Notes under the pieces: generated by a model
The model's input: only the letters and a program-made list of their open reading frames with translations
Database searches by the model: none
Told to the model about the DNA's origin: nothing
Shown: positions 1-8,621 of the stretch, piece by piece
Layout: every line of letters begins with the position of its first letter
How positions within the stretch are numbered: the stretch's first letter is position 1
NCBI GenBank assembly: GCA_029945495.1
Contig: JAQSCR010000527.1
Span: 1-9,742 of the forward strand
Direction: 5' to 3'
Length of the DNA stretch: 9,742 bases
Source: Pseudolabrys sp.
GTDB taxonomy: Bacteria; Pseudomonadota; Alphaproteobacteria; Rhizobiales; Xanthobacteraceae
Program-made: the position numbers and the translations under genes

Positions 1-879
1 GGCCTGGCTGGCCTGGAAGCAGCGCGCGGCGCGGGCGGCCGCGGCGAGGCGGAACGCATCGGTCAAATTGTCGCCCTTGGCCAGAGCGTAAATCATCGCG
101 CCGAGAAAGCTGTCGCCCGCGCCGACCGCGCTGACCGGCTGGATCGGCAGCGGTTGCGCGTGCAGCGCCAAATCCCGCGTGACCAGGAAAGCGCCGCGAT
201 GGCCGAGCGACAGCGCGACGACCTCGACTTTCCCGGCCGTGATGTATTGCCGCGCCGCCGCGACCCAGTCGCTAGAGCCGTTAAGTTTCGCGCCGGCCAG
301 TTCGCACATCTCGCGCAGGTTCGGCTTGATCAGATAGACGCCGAGATCGAGCGCGGCTTTAAGCGGCGCGCCGGACGTGTCGAGCGCAAATCTGGCGCCG
401 AGCCGCCGCGCGATTGACGCCGCCTGCGCGTAGAAATCATCTGGCACGCCCGGCGGCAGGCTGCCGCTGCCGACGACAAATTTCGGCGGCGGCGCGCTCA
501 CCGCCAGCGCATCGAGGCAGGCGCGCCATTCGGCCTCGCGCAGCGGCAACCCCGGCAGCACGAAGCGGTACTGCTGCGCGGTGCTTAGCTCCGACACGGC
601 AAAGTCCTCGCGCGTTTCGGCTTCGACATTGACCAGGCGACTTGGCACGCCCTCGTCGTCAATGAGCCGGCGCAGCAACTGCCCGGTGAAGCCGCCAACC
701 GGCAGGATCGCCTCGACAGTGCCGCCGAACCGCTGCACCACGCGCGCGACATTGACGCCGCCGCCGCCCGGATCCCGCTTGGGCGACTGACAGCGCATCT
801 TCATGGTCGGCACGATGCGTTCGGTCGCGGTCGACAGGTCCACCGCCGGGTTCGGCGTCAATGTGATGATATCCGCCAT
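1..879 (-). CDS. pfkB: 6-phosphofructokinase II (PfkB family), 3' end cut by window edge
   Basis: An ATP-dependent sugar-phosphate kinase of the ribokinase/PfkB fold that most resembles E. coli Pfk-2, which phosphorylates fructose-6-phosphate to fructose-1,6-bisphosphate in the cytoplasm. The 293 visible residues start MADIITLTPNPAVDLS. Markers seen in order are KMRC (27-30), PGGGGVNVAR (37-46, substrate-binding glycines), QYRFVLPG (103-110), SGSLPPGV (138-145), LIKPN (183-187) and AVGAGDSF (251-258) with the catalytic base D256. Pfk-2 is about 309 residues, so roughly 15-20 C-terminal residues lie outside the window. The ATG at 879 is preceded by GAGG with 9-nt spacing and lies 11 bases past the glk stop, so it is the third gene of the GH1-glk-pfkB operon. 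Fructose-1-phosphate or tagatose-6-phosphate kinase are close alternatives. The KMRC and QYRF segments and the glucokinase neighbour favour Pfk-2. No frame break is seen. Confidence 0.88.
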   Translation of the reverse strand, partial: MADIITLTPNPAVDLSTATERIVPTMKMRCQSPKRDPGGGGVNVARVVQRFGGTVEAILPVGGFTGQLLRRLIDDEGVPSRLVNVEAETREDFAVSELSTAQQYRFVLPGLPLREAEWRACLDALAVSAPPPKFVVGSGSLPPGVPDDFYAQAASIARRLGARFALDTSGAPLKAALDLGVYLIKPNLREMCELAGAKLNGSSDWVAAARQYITAGKVEVVALSLGHRGAFLVTRDLALHAQPLPIQPVSAVGAGDSFLGAMIYALAKGDNLTDAFRLAAAARAARCFQASQA

Positions 880-890
880 CGCCAACGACC

Positions 891-1865
891 TCAGGTTCGC
901 ATTGCATGTTGCACGGCAAGCGCGCGCAAGCCGATGAAGGTCGGATCCTCGCACAGGATCACGTAGGCCGGGATCGCCTCGACATAGCGGCTCATCCGCC
1001 CTTTCGCGTCAAACCGCGCGCGAAACCGGCTCTGCGGCAGATGGTTGCGAAGATGCGCGACAATGCCGCCGGCCAGAAACACGCCGCCTTGCGCGGCGAA
1101 GCCGAGGGCAAAATTGCCGGCGACGTCACCGAGGATCGCACAGAAGGTATCGACCGCGGCGCGGCTTGCCGCGCAATCGCCGTTGAGCGCGGCGTCGGTG
1201 ATCTCGGCTGCATGGCGCGCGGGAACGGTGTGCGCATCGATCGCCGCGATGGCGCGATAGAGAGCCTCCAGGCCGTGGCCGGACAATACCCGCTCGGCCG
1301 AGACGTGCCCGTACTGGCGCCGCAAATGTTCGAAGATGGCATCTTCCCGCAAAGAGCCGCTCGGAACGGTGGCGTGGCCGCCTTCGCTGTGCAGAACCAT
1401 TGCGCCGGTCTCACCCGGCACATAGGCGGCGACGCCGAGACCGGTGCCCGGCCCGAGCACGATCATCGGCGCTTTTGGCACGGGCTGCCCGCCGCCGATC
1501 TGGCGGATGTCGCCGCTCGCAAGATGCGGCAGCGACCAGGCCAGCGCTTCGAAGTCGTTGACGAGGCGCACATGACTGAAACCAAAGCGGGCACAAAGCT
1601 CGGCCGCGTCGACGACCCATGCGTTATTCGTCAGCGCGCAGCGGCCGCCTTCGACCACGCCGGCGACGCCAAGAATCGCGCCGCGGATGTTCGCCTTGTC
1701 CGGTTGATGCGACAGGAACGCGGCCAGCGCATCGGCAAATTGCGCGTGGTCGCCAACCGCCCTATGCGCGATCGGCCCCAGCACACCGCCGGCAAGAAGC
1801 GCGAAACGCACATTGGTGCCGCCGACATCGGCGAGAACAACGCGCTCGGCGTCCGCCGGAGTCAT
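891..1865 (-). CDS. glk: Glucokinase (bacterial Glk family)
   Basis: Phosphorylates free glucose with ATP to glucose-6-phosphate in the cytoplasm. The 324-residue product matches the usual length of the E. coli-type Glk family (about 320). Visible motifs are the phosphate-binding LADVGGTNVRFAL (11-23), LVNDFEALAW (101-110) with the expected catalytic aspartate D104, the adenosine/phosphate loop VLGPGTGLGVA (136-146) and the glucose-binding SEGGHATV (160-167, E161 and H164). A second glycine-rich motif, GGVFLAGGI, is at 260-268. The ATG at 1865 shares ATGA with the stop of the upstream beta-glucosidase gene. There is only a weak Shine-Dalgarno (GGAAAA about 9 nt before), so translation is probably coupled. 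Its place directly after a beta-glucosidase fits a role in capturing the glucose released inside the cell. No signal peptide or regulatory HTH is present, so it is not a ROK repressor. Confidence 0.93.
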   Translation of the reverse strand: MTPADAERVVLADVGGTNVRFALLAGGVLGPIAHRAVGDHAQFADALAAFLSHQPDKANIRGAILGVAGVVEGGRCALTNNAWVVDAAELCARFGFSHVRLVNDFEALAWSLPHLASGDIRQIGGGQPVPKAPMIVLGPGTGLGVAAYVPGETGAMVLHSEGGHATVPSGSLREDAIFEHLRRQYGHVSAERVLSGHGLEALYRAIAAIDAHTVPARHAAEITDAALNGDCAASRAAVDTFCAILGDVAGNFALGFAAQGGVFLAGGIVAHLRNHLPQSRFRARFDAKGRMSRYVEAIPAYVILCEDPTFIGLRALAVQHAMRT

Positions 1866-3217
1866 GGCCGGATTTTCCGCGCGGTCTCGATCACATTTTT
1901 ATACCAATGGAACGACGATTTCGGCGTTCGCTTCAGGGTCGGATAGTCGATGTAAGTCAGCCCGAAGCGCACGCCCAATCCGGAATCCCATTCGAAATTA
2001 TCCAGCAGCGACCAGACGAAATAGCCGCGGATGTCGGCGCCGGCGGCGACCGCCGCGTTCAACGCGCCGATATAGGATCGCAGATAGTCGATCCGGTTGT
2101 CGTCGACGATCGCGCCGGTCTCGTCGGGTTTATCGAAGCCGCCGAGGCCGTTCTCCAGCACGTAGATCGGCAACGCATAGGTCTTGGCGACGGTCAGCAG
2201 CACATCGCGAAACGAATTGGCGTCGATCGGCCAGCCGATCGGCGTCAGCGGCAGTTCGGGCGGGTTTGCGCCAAAGCCGAAACCGAGCAGCGAGTTGGCA
2301 TCGGTCCCTACATATTTCGGTCCGTAATGGTTGAGGCCAAACCAGTCGACCGGACGTTTGATGCGCTCAAGGTCGCCGGGCTGGATGTACGGCTCCATCG
2401 CGGCCTGCAGCAGCGGCGGATAAGAACCGAGGCACTGGGGATCGGGAAACACGCGGTTCCAATAGGCGTCGCAGATGGCAGCGGCCTGTGTGTCGGCCGG
2501 CGTTGACGGCAGGCAGGCCTGATAGTTGTGAATGGCGCCGATCGAACTGCCCGGCGCATGGTGGCGCACGGCATCGACCGCGGCGCCATGCGCGAGGTTC
2601 ACGTGATGGATGGCGCGGTGCATCTTGTCCATGCCGGCCGCGCCCTCGGCGGCGCCACCGAAGCCATAGCCGAACAATGTGAAGATCGACGGCTCGTTGA
2701 ACGTGGCGAAACGTTTGACCCGATCGCCGTAGCGACTCGCGACAAGCGCGGCGTAGTCGGCAAACCAGCCGGCGCAGTCGCGCGCCGTCCAGCCGCCGAG
2801 ATCCTCCAGCGCCTGCGGCAAGTCCCAATGATAGAGGCACAGCCACGGCTCGATGCCGGCGGCGAGAAGCGCATCGATCAGCCGATCATAGAACGCCAGG
2901 CCGGCTTCGTTCGCGGCACCGCGGCCTTGCGGCAGGACACGCGGCCAGGCGACGGAGAAACGGTAGGCCTGAAGGCCCAACTGCTGCATCAGCGCGATGT
3001 CTTCCGGGTAACGATGATAGTGATCGCAGGCGATATCGGCGGTGTCGCGATTAGAAATCTCGCCGCGTTGGCAGCGCATGTCCCAGATGCTGAGACCGCG
3101 ACCGTCTTCGTGCGTCGCGCCCTCGATCTGGAAAGCGGACGTCGATACGCCCCAGATAAAATCGCGCCGCAACGCAGCAATCGGCGGAAGTCCCGCGGCG
3201 CCATCACCCGATACCAT
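1862..3217 (-). CDS. GH1 beta-glucosidase (cytoplasmic)
   Basis: A glycoside hydrolase family 1 enzyme that cleaves beta-linked glucosides (cellobiose, aryl- or plant glucosides) with retention. The 451 residues are the normal length of a single GH1 barrel. The N-terminal signature FIWGVSTSAFQIEGA (20-34) carries Q30 of the sugar subsite. H130-W131 (LYHWDLP) also contacts sugar. The acid/base is E175 in ATFNEPSIF and the nucleophile is E355 in YVLENGLGG. WSLLDNFEW (402-410) supplies the aglycone/glucose-binding E409 and W410. No signal peptide is seen, so it acts on imported substrate. The ATG at 3217 has AAGGA six bases upstream. It is the first gene of the GH1-glk-pfkB operon and overlaps glk by ATGA. 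The downstream glucokinase argues that the product is free glucose rather than glucose-6-phosphate. Beta-galactosidase or beta-fucosidase side activity is common in the family and cannot be excluded. Confidence 0.93.
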   Translation of the reverse strand: MVSGDGAAGLPPIAALRRDFIWGVSTSAFQIEGATHEDGRGLSIWDMRCQRGEISNRDTADIACDHYHRYPEDIALMQQLGLQAYRFSVAWPRVLPQGRGAANEAGLAFYDRLIDALLAAGIEPWLCLYHWDLPQALEDLGGWTARDCAGWFADYAALVASRYGDRVKRFATFNEPSIFTLFGYGFGGAAEGAAGMDKMHRAIHHVNLAHGAAVDAVRHHAPGSSIGAIHNYQACLPSTPADTQAAAICDAYWNRVFPDPQCLGSYPPLLQAAMEPYIQPGDLERIKRPVDWFGLNHYGPKYVGTDANSLLGFGFGANPPELPLTPIGWPIDANSFRDVLLTVAKTYALPIYVLENGLGGFDKPDETGAIVDDNRIDYLRSYIGALNAAVAAGADIRGYFVWSLLDNFEWDSGLGVRFGLTYIDYPTLKRTPKSSFHWYKNVIETARKIRP

Positions 3218-3249
3218 CGCTCGTCCTTCCCTACTGCTTTGTGGCCGAC

Positions 3250-3255
3250 AAACTA
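3250..3255 (-). promoter_or_regulatory. Possible -10 element for the GH1-glk-pfkB operon
   Basis: The minus strand reads TAGTTT, three of six matches to TATAAT, so it is weak alone. Its value is its register: it sits where the -10 should be if the FNR/FixK-like box at 3277-3290 is centred at -40.5. That gives a 26-nt leader before the ATG, including the AAGGA ribosome site. Confidence 0.35.
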
Positions 3256-3276
3256 GAGCAGAACCCGGGCGCTTTA

Positions 3277-3290
3277 TTGAGACAAATCAA
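3277..3290. promoter_or_regulatory. FNR/FixK-type box (TTGA-N6-TCAA)
   Basis: TTGAGACAAATCAA matches the rhizobial FixK core TTGA-N6-TCAA at all eight fixed bases and the FNR consensus TTGAT-N4-ATCAA at nine of ten. For the leftward GH1 operon, a weak -10 (TAGTTT, minus strand, 3255-3250) would put the start at 3243 and the box centre at -40.5, a usual activating position. For the rightward gene, TTGAGA (3277-3282) could instead serve as a -35 with TAGATT at 3301-3306 (18-base spacer), in which case protein bound here would repress. Function is inferred from sequence and spacing only. Confidence 0.5.
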
Positions 3291-3304
3291 CTGATTGCGC
3301 TAGA

Positions 3305-3314
3305 TTGCCGGCAA
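3305..3314. promoter_or_regulatory. Palindrome TTGCCGGCAA, possible repressor operator
   Basis: A perfect 10-bp palindrome with a central CG, the general form of LacI-family sugar operators. It overlaps the predicted start point (about 3313) of a candidate rightward promoter, TTGAGA (3277-3282) with TAGATT (3301-3306). No LacI-type regulator gene is in the window, so the binding protein is unknown. A chance palindrome of this length is possible. Confidence 0.3.
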
Positions 3315-3377
3315 ACTCGCCAAGTCGTCGCACCAAATTATCTAACCAATAGCCAAGTCATCTTGTTAGAGCCACCG

Positions 3378-4751
3378 ATGTCAAACTCTATGCCTAAGAC
3401 TCAATGGGGCGGCATTGCCGACGGACGGTTTTCACCGACCGGATTTTTTCGCGTCGGCCGGCACGAGGACGTGTGCTGGCTGGTCGACCCCGACGGCGGA
3501 CGCTTCCTGTCGAAGGGCGTCGACACCGTGCGGTTCGACCAGGACAACATCAAAGACACCGCGCGCAGTCCCTACGCCGAAGCCTGCCGGCGAAAATACG
3601 GCAGCAAGAGTGCGTGGCAAATCGCCGTCGCCAACCGGCTGGCGGGTTGGGGATTCAACACGCTCGGCTCCTGGTCGGATGAAGCCGTGGCAAGCGTGGG
3701 CGACGCACCGCTCGCCATGACCCCCAATCTCGATCTCGGCATGTCGTTCGCCTGGCAGCAGAACGATCGGAATCCGAACGAGCCGGAACGGGATTTTCCC
3801 GACGTCTTCGATCCGGCATTCGTCGATCATATCGAGCGCCGGGCGCACGAACTCTGCGGCCAGCGCGGCGGCGAGCGAAATATTATGGGATGGTATAGCG
3901 ACAACGAACTGCGCTGGTGTCCGGACTGGCGCGGCCCCGACGATCTGCTCATGCTGTTTCTGAATTGGCCGGCGTCCGCCCCCGGCCGTATTTTCGCGAT
4001 CGATCTGCTGCGCGCTCGCTATCGGGCATTCGAGGCGTTCAATTCGTCGTGGTGCACACCGGCGCGCTCCTGGAGCGAACTGGCCGCTTTGCCGCGCATC
4101 GAGCCGCCGTACCGGCGCAAGCCACCCTATGACCGTAACGAGCAGGCCGAGGACGCGGCCAATCGCGCCGATCCCGGCCGCGAAAGCATCATGGCCGATT
4201 GCGATGCCTTCCTCGCGCTGGCGGCGGAGCGCTATTTCCAATTGACGACGGCCGCGCTCAAGGCCGTGACGCCGCATCATCTCGTGCTCGGCTGCCGCTT
4301 CGCCTATCCGCCGCCGAAAGCGGTGATCGACGCCGCCGCGCGCCACGTCGATGTCGTGTCATTCAATTGCTACGGGCTCGATGCCAATGGCGCGCTTGCC
4401 GCCTATCGCGGCACCGGCAAGCCGTGCCTGATCGGCGAGTTTTCGTTCCGCGCCGTCGATTCCGGCCTGCCCAACAGCGAAGGCTCCGGCCCGATGGTGG
4501 CGACGCAGGCCGAGCGCGCCGCCGGCTTCCGTCGTTACGTCACCGAAGCGCTGCGCGATCCGATGCTCGTCGGCTACCATTGGTTCGAGCACGCCGACCA
4601 GCCGGCGGAAGGCCGCTTCGACGGCGAGAACTCGAACTTCGGCACCGTCACGATCGAGGACCGCATCTATGAAGAGCTCACTTGCGCGATGACCGCGGTC
4701 AATACTGAGGCCGAAATCATCCACGACACGGCGGCCGCGGCTGTGACATGA
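3378..4751 (+). CDS. GH50/agarase-like clan GH-A glycoside hydrolase
   Basis: A 457-residue TIM-barrel hydrolase that resembles the catalytic part of GH50 beta-agarases. The N-terminal WLVDPDGGRFLSKGVDTVRF (34-53) is the typical opening of that group. WYSDNELRW (172-180) provides an Asn-Glu pair with E177 as probable acid/base. CLIGEFSF (350-357) gives E354 as probable nucleophile, and YHWFEHADQPAEGRFDGENSNFG (400-422) closes the active site. Characterised GH50 agarases are about 750 residues with an extra N-terminal domain, which is missing here. No signal peptide is seen, so agar itself is unlikely to be the substrate; an imported oligosaccharide or glycoside is more plausible. The frame is open further upstream, but that part is non-coding-like and overlaps the divergent operon, so I chose the ATG at 3378 (weak AGAG six bases upstream). 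It is followed 19 bases later by the GH4 gene, probably as one operon. Substrate unknown. Confidence 0.75.
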   Translation: MSNSMPKTQWGGIADGRFSPTGFFRVGRHEDVCWLVDPDGGRFLSKGVDTVRFDQDNIKDTARSPYAEACRRKYGSKSAWQIAVANRLAGWGFNTLGSWSDEAVASVGDAPLAMTPNLDLGMSFAWQQNDRNPNEPERDFPDVFDPAFVDHIERRAHELCGQRGGERNIMGWYSDNELRWCPDWRGPDDLLMLFLNWPASAPGRIFAIDLLRARYRAFEAFNSSWCTPARSWSELAALPRIEPPYRRKPPYDRNEQAEDAANRADPGRESIMADCDAFLALAAERYFQLTTAALKAVTPHHLVLGCRFAYPPPKAVIDAAARHVDVVSFNCYGLDANGALAAYRGTGKPCLIGEFSFRAVDSGLPNSEGSGPMVATQAERAAGFRRYVTEALRDPMLVGYHWFEHADQPAEGRFDGENSNFGTVTIEDRIYEELTCAMTAVNTEAEIIHDTAAAAVT

Positions 4752-4770
4752 TGAGCGGGCGGAGGTGGCG

Positions 4771-6044
4771 ATGACCAACCGGACGAAAATCGTCTTCATC
4801 GGCGCGAGCAGCATGTCGTTCGGCCTGAGCATGCTGCGCGATATTTTCAGCAGCGACGAACTGCGCGGCAGCACGCTGACCTTGGTCGGCCGCAACGCGC
4901 AATCGCTCGGCAAAATGACCGAGCTCGCCAAGGTCCTGAACGCCAAATCGGGCGCCGGCCTGATCGTCGAGCAGACCACCGACCGGCGCGCCGCGCTCGA
5001 TGGCGCAGGCTTCGTCGTCAACGCCACCGCCATCGACCGCAATCATCTCTGGAAGCTCGATTGGGAGGTGCCGCGCAAATACGGCATCCGCCATACGCTC
5101 GGTGAGAACGGCGGCCCCGGCGGCCTGATGTTCACCCTGCGCACGCTGCCGCTGGTGTTCGACATCGTGCGCGAGATGCAGGAGCTGTGTCCGCAGGCGC
5201 TGTTCCTCAATTTCTCCAATCCGGAAAACCGCATTATCCTGGCGCTCGGCAAATACAGTCCGATCCGCGCGCTCGGCCTCTGCCACGGCATCTTCATGGG
5301 GCAAGGCGACGTCGCCCGCATCCTCGGCATGCCGTACGAGCGGGTCGAAGTCTGGGGCGCGGGTCTCAACCATTCGCAATGCCTGATGCAAATTCGCGAT
5401 CGGGCGACCGGCGAAGACCTCTATCCGCTGCTGCGCGTCAAGGAGAAAGAATTCGATCCCGCTTTCGCGCCGCTGACGCGCCGCCTGTTCCGCGCCTTCG
5501 GCTATTGGATGACCTGCAGCGACGATCATCTCGGTGAATATCTGGCCTATGGCTGGGAAGCCGGCGAGCGCGGCTATGATTTCGCCGGCGACGAACGCGG
5601 CCGCGGCGAATTCTCGAACACGCTGGATCGCGTGCTGGCCGGCGCGCCGGTGCCGCCGGATTGGCTGACGCCGTCGGGCGAGCGCGGCGCCGCGGCGATC
5701 GGCGGCATCCTGCACAACAAAAAGCGCGTGCTGGAATCCGGGATCGTCCCTAACCGCGGCACGATCCCCAATCTGCCTTATGACGCCGCCGTTGAAGTGC
5801 CGGTGATGGCCGATGCCGCCGGCATCCACCCGATCTCGCTCGGGCCGCTGCCCGACGCGATCGCCAAGCTTCTGCATATTCAGGTCAACGTGCAGGAACT
5901 GGCGGTCGAAGCGGCGATGCGCGGCTCCAAGGAAATCGCCTTGCAGGCCCTGCTGATCGACCCGGTGGTGAATTCCGCCTCGGCCGCGGTCAAGCTGCTC
6001 GACGAACTATGGGACGTGAACCGGCCCTATATCCGGCCCTGCCT

Positions 6045-6048
<4 letters not shown>
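4771..6048 (+). CDS. GH4 NAD- and metal-dependent glycosidase (alpha-glucosidase/galactosidase/glucuronidase type)
   Basis: A family 4 glycosidase, which cleaves by transient oxidation at C3 using NAD+ and a divalent metal. The 425-residue length is normal. The Rossmann start KIVFIGASSMSFG (6-18) binds NAD. NFSNPENRI (147-155) contacts sugar and cofactor. C171 in GLCHGIF and H201 in GLNHSQ are the expected metal ligands. The Cys-centred tetrad reads CHGI, unlike CHSV of alpha-galactosidases or CN-[IV]-P of 6-phospho-beta-glucosidases; as I recall, CHG-x has been linked to alpha-glucuronidase-type members. Phospho-sugar substrates seem unlikely. The ATG at 4771 is chosen because GGAGG ends five bases before it; a GTG at 4765 lies within that ribosome site. 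It sits 19 bases after the GH50-like gene, which suggests the two act on one substrate. The last codon converges on ppsA, sharing TTAA. Confidence 0.87.
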
Positions 6049-8438
<2,390 letters not shown>

Positions 8439-8501
8439 ATGAGCGCCTTCTTGTTTCGCCCAAGGCGGCCGGGAATTGCGCGGCGCCGGATCGACACAAA
8501 T

Positions 8502-8507
8502 ATGATA
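8502..8507 (-). promoter_or_regulatory. -10 element of the ppsA promoter
   Basis: The minus strand reads TATCAT, four of six matches to TATAAT. With position 8502 at -7, transcription would start at 8495, giving a 57-nt leader. No recognisable -35 hexamer is at the usual distance; the FNR/FixK-like box occupies that place, as in activator-dependent promoters. Confidence 0.5.
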
Positions 8508-8529
8508 GCGCCGGCCGGCCGGGCTGCCC

Positions 8530-8543
8530 TTGATTCAGATCAG
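8530..8543 (-). promoter_or_regulatory. FNR/FixK-type box upstream of ppsA
   Basis: TTGATTCAGATCAG matches TTGAT-N4-ATCAA at nine of ten fixed bases; only the last base differs. Its centre (8536.5) is exactly 41.5 bases before the start point implied by the leftward -10 TATCAT at 8507-8502, the standard geometry of a class II FNR/CRP-family promoter. This suggests activation of ppsA when oxygen is low or redox state changes. The regulator gene is not in the window. Confidence 0.55.
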
Positions 8544-8599
8544 GGACCGGGCCGGACCGCGATGAACCGGTTGCTGGCCCGTTGCCGCCGCATTGTGGT

Positions 8600-8621
8600 A
8601 TTCGACATTCCCATGTCGAAT
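8600..8621. promoter_or_regulatory. Perfect 9-bp inverted repeat over the paaX start, probable operator
   Basis: ATTCGACAT (8600-8608) and ATGTCGAAT (8613-8621) are exact reverse complements around a TCCC spacer. The right arm contains the candidate ATG at 8613. A 22-bp dyad of this form is typical of a dimeric repressor site, and autoregulation by the PaaX-like protein is the simplest idea. It does not resemble the E. coli PaaX site. In RNA it could also form a hairpin that hides the start codon. Confidence 0.5.

Larger units (their letters stand above)
3218..3377. promoter_or_regulatory. Divergent control region between the GH1-glk-pfkB operon and the GH50-like/GH4 pair
   Basis: These 160 gene-free bases are clearly more AT-rich than the flanking genes and must hold promoters for both directions. 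They contain a TTGA-N6-TCAA box (3277-3290), a 10-bp palindrome TTGCCGGCAA (3305-3314), a short AATCA/TGATT repeat (3285-3296) and an inverted pair TCTAAC/GTTAGA (3341-3346 and 3365-3370). The last pair ends just before the weak AGAG ribosome site (3368-3371) of the rightward gene. No terminator or small gene is apparent. Confidence 0.7.
8439..8612. promoter_or_regulatory. Divergent control region between ppsA and paaX
   Basis: The 174 bases hold a FNR/FixK-like box (8530-8543) and a matching leftward -10 (8507-8502) for ppsA. At the right end is the left arm of a perfect inverted repeat over the paaX start. A GC-rich GGCCGGCC run (about 8511-8520) lies between box and -10. I cannot identify a convincing sigma-70 promoter for paaX, and no ribosome site of note precedes its candidate starts. 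Confidence 0.65.

Noticed and set aside
906..1946. 346-residue open frame on the plus strand opposite glk
   Set aside because: Shadow of glk: no recognisable motif, Arg/Ala-rich translation and no ribosome site, while the other strand has a complete glucokinase.
3285..3296. AATCA/TGATT inverted repeat
   Set aside because: Five-base arms in AT-rich DNA are common, and it overlaps the stronger TTGA-N6-TCAA box.
3042..3377. Upstream extension of the GH50-like frame
   Set aside because: It would overlap the start of the divergent GH1 gene and cover the AT-rich control region; family similarity begins only after 3378.
3432..4346. 304-residue open frame on the minus strand inside the GH50-like gene
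   Set aside because: Antisense shadow with no recognisable domain; the plus strand carries the active-site motifs.
4765..4770. GTG start for the GH4 gene
   Set aside because: The GTG overlaps the GGAGG ribosome site that is correctly spaced for the ATG at 4771.
4717..5877. 386-residue open frame on the minus strand inside the GH4 gene
   Set aside because: Antisense shadow. The plus strand encodes a full GH4 protein with NAD and metal motifs.
8531..8536. TGATTC resembling the core of the E. coli PaaX operator
   Set aside because: Flanking bases do not fit that consensus; the sequence is better explained as part of the symmetrical FNR/FixK-type box.
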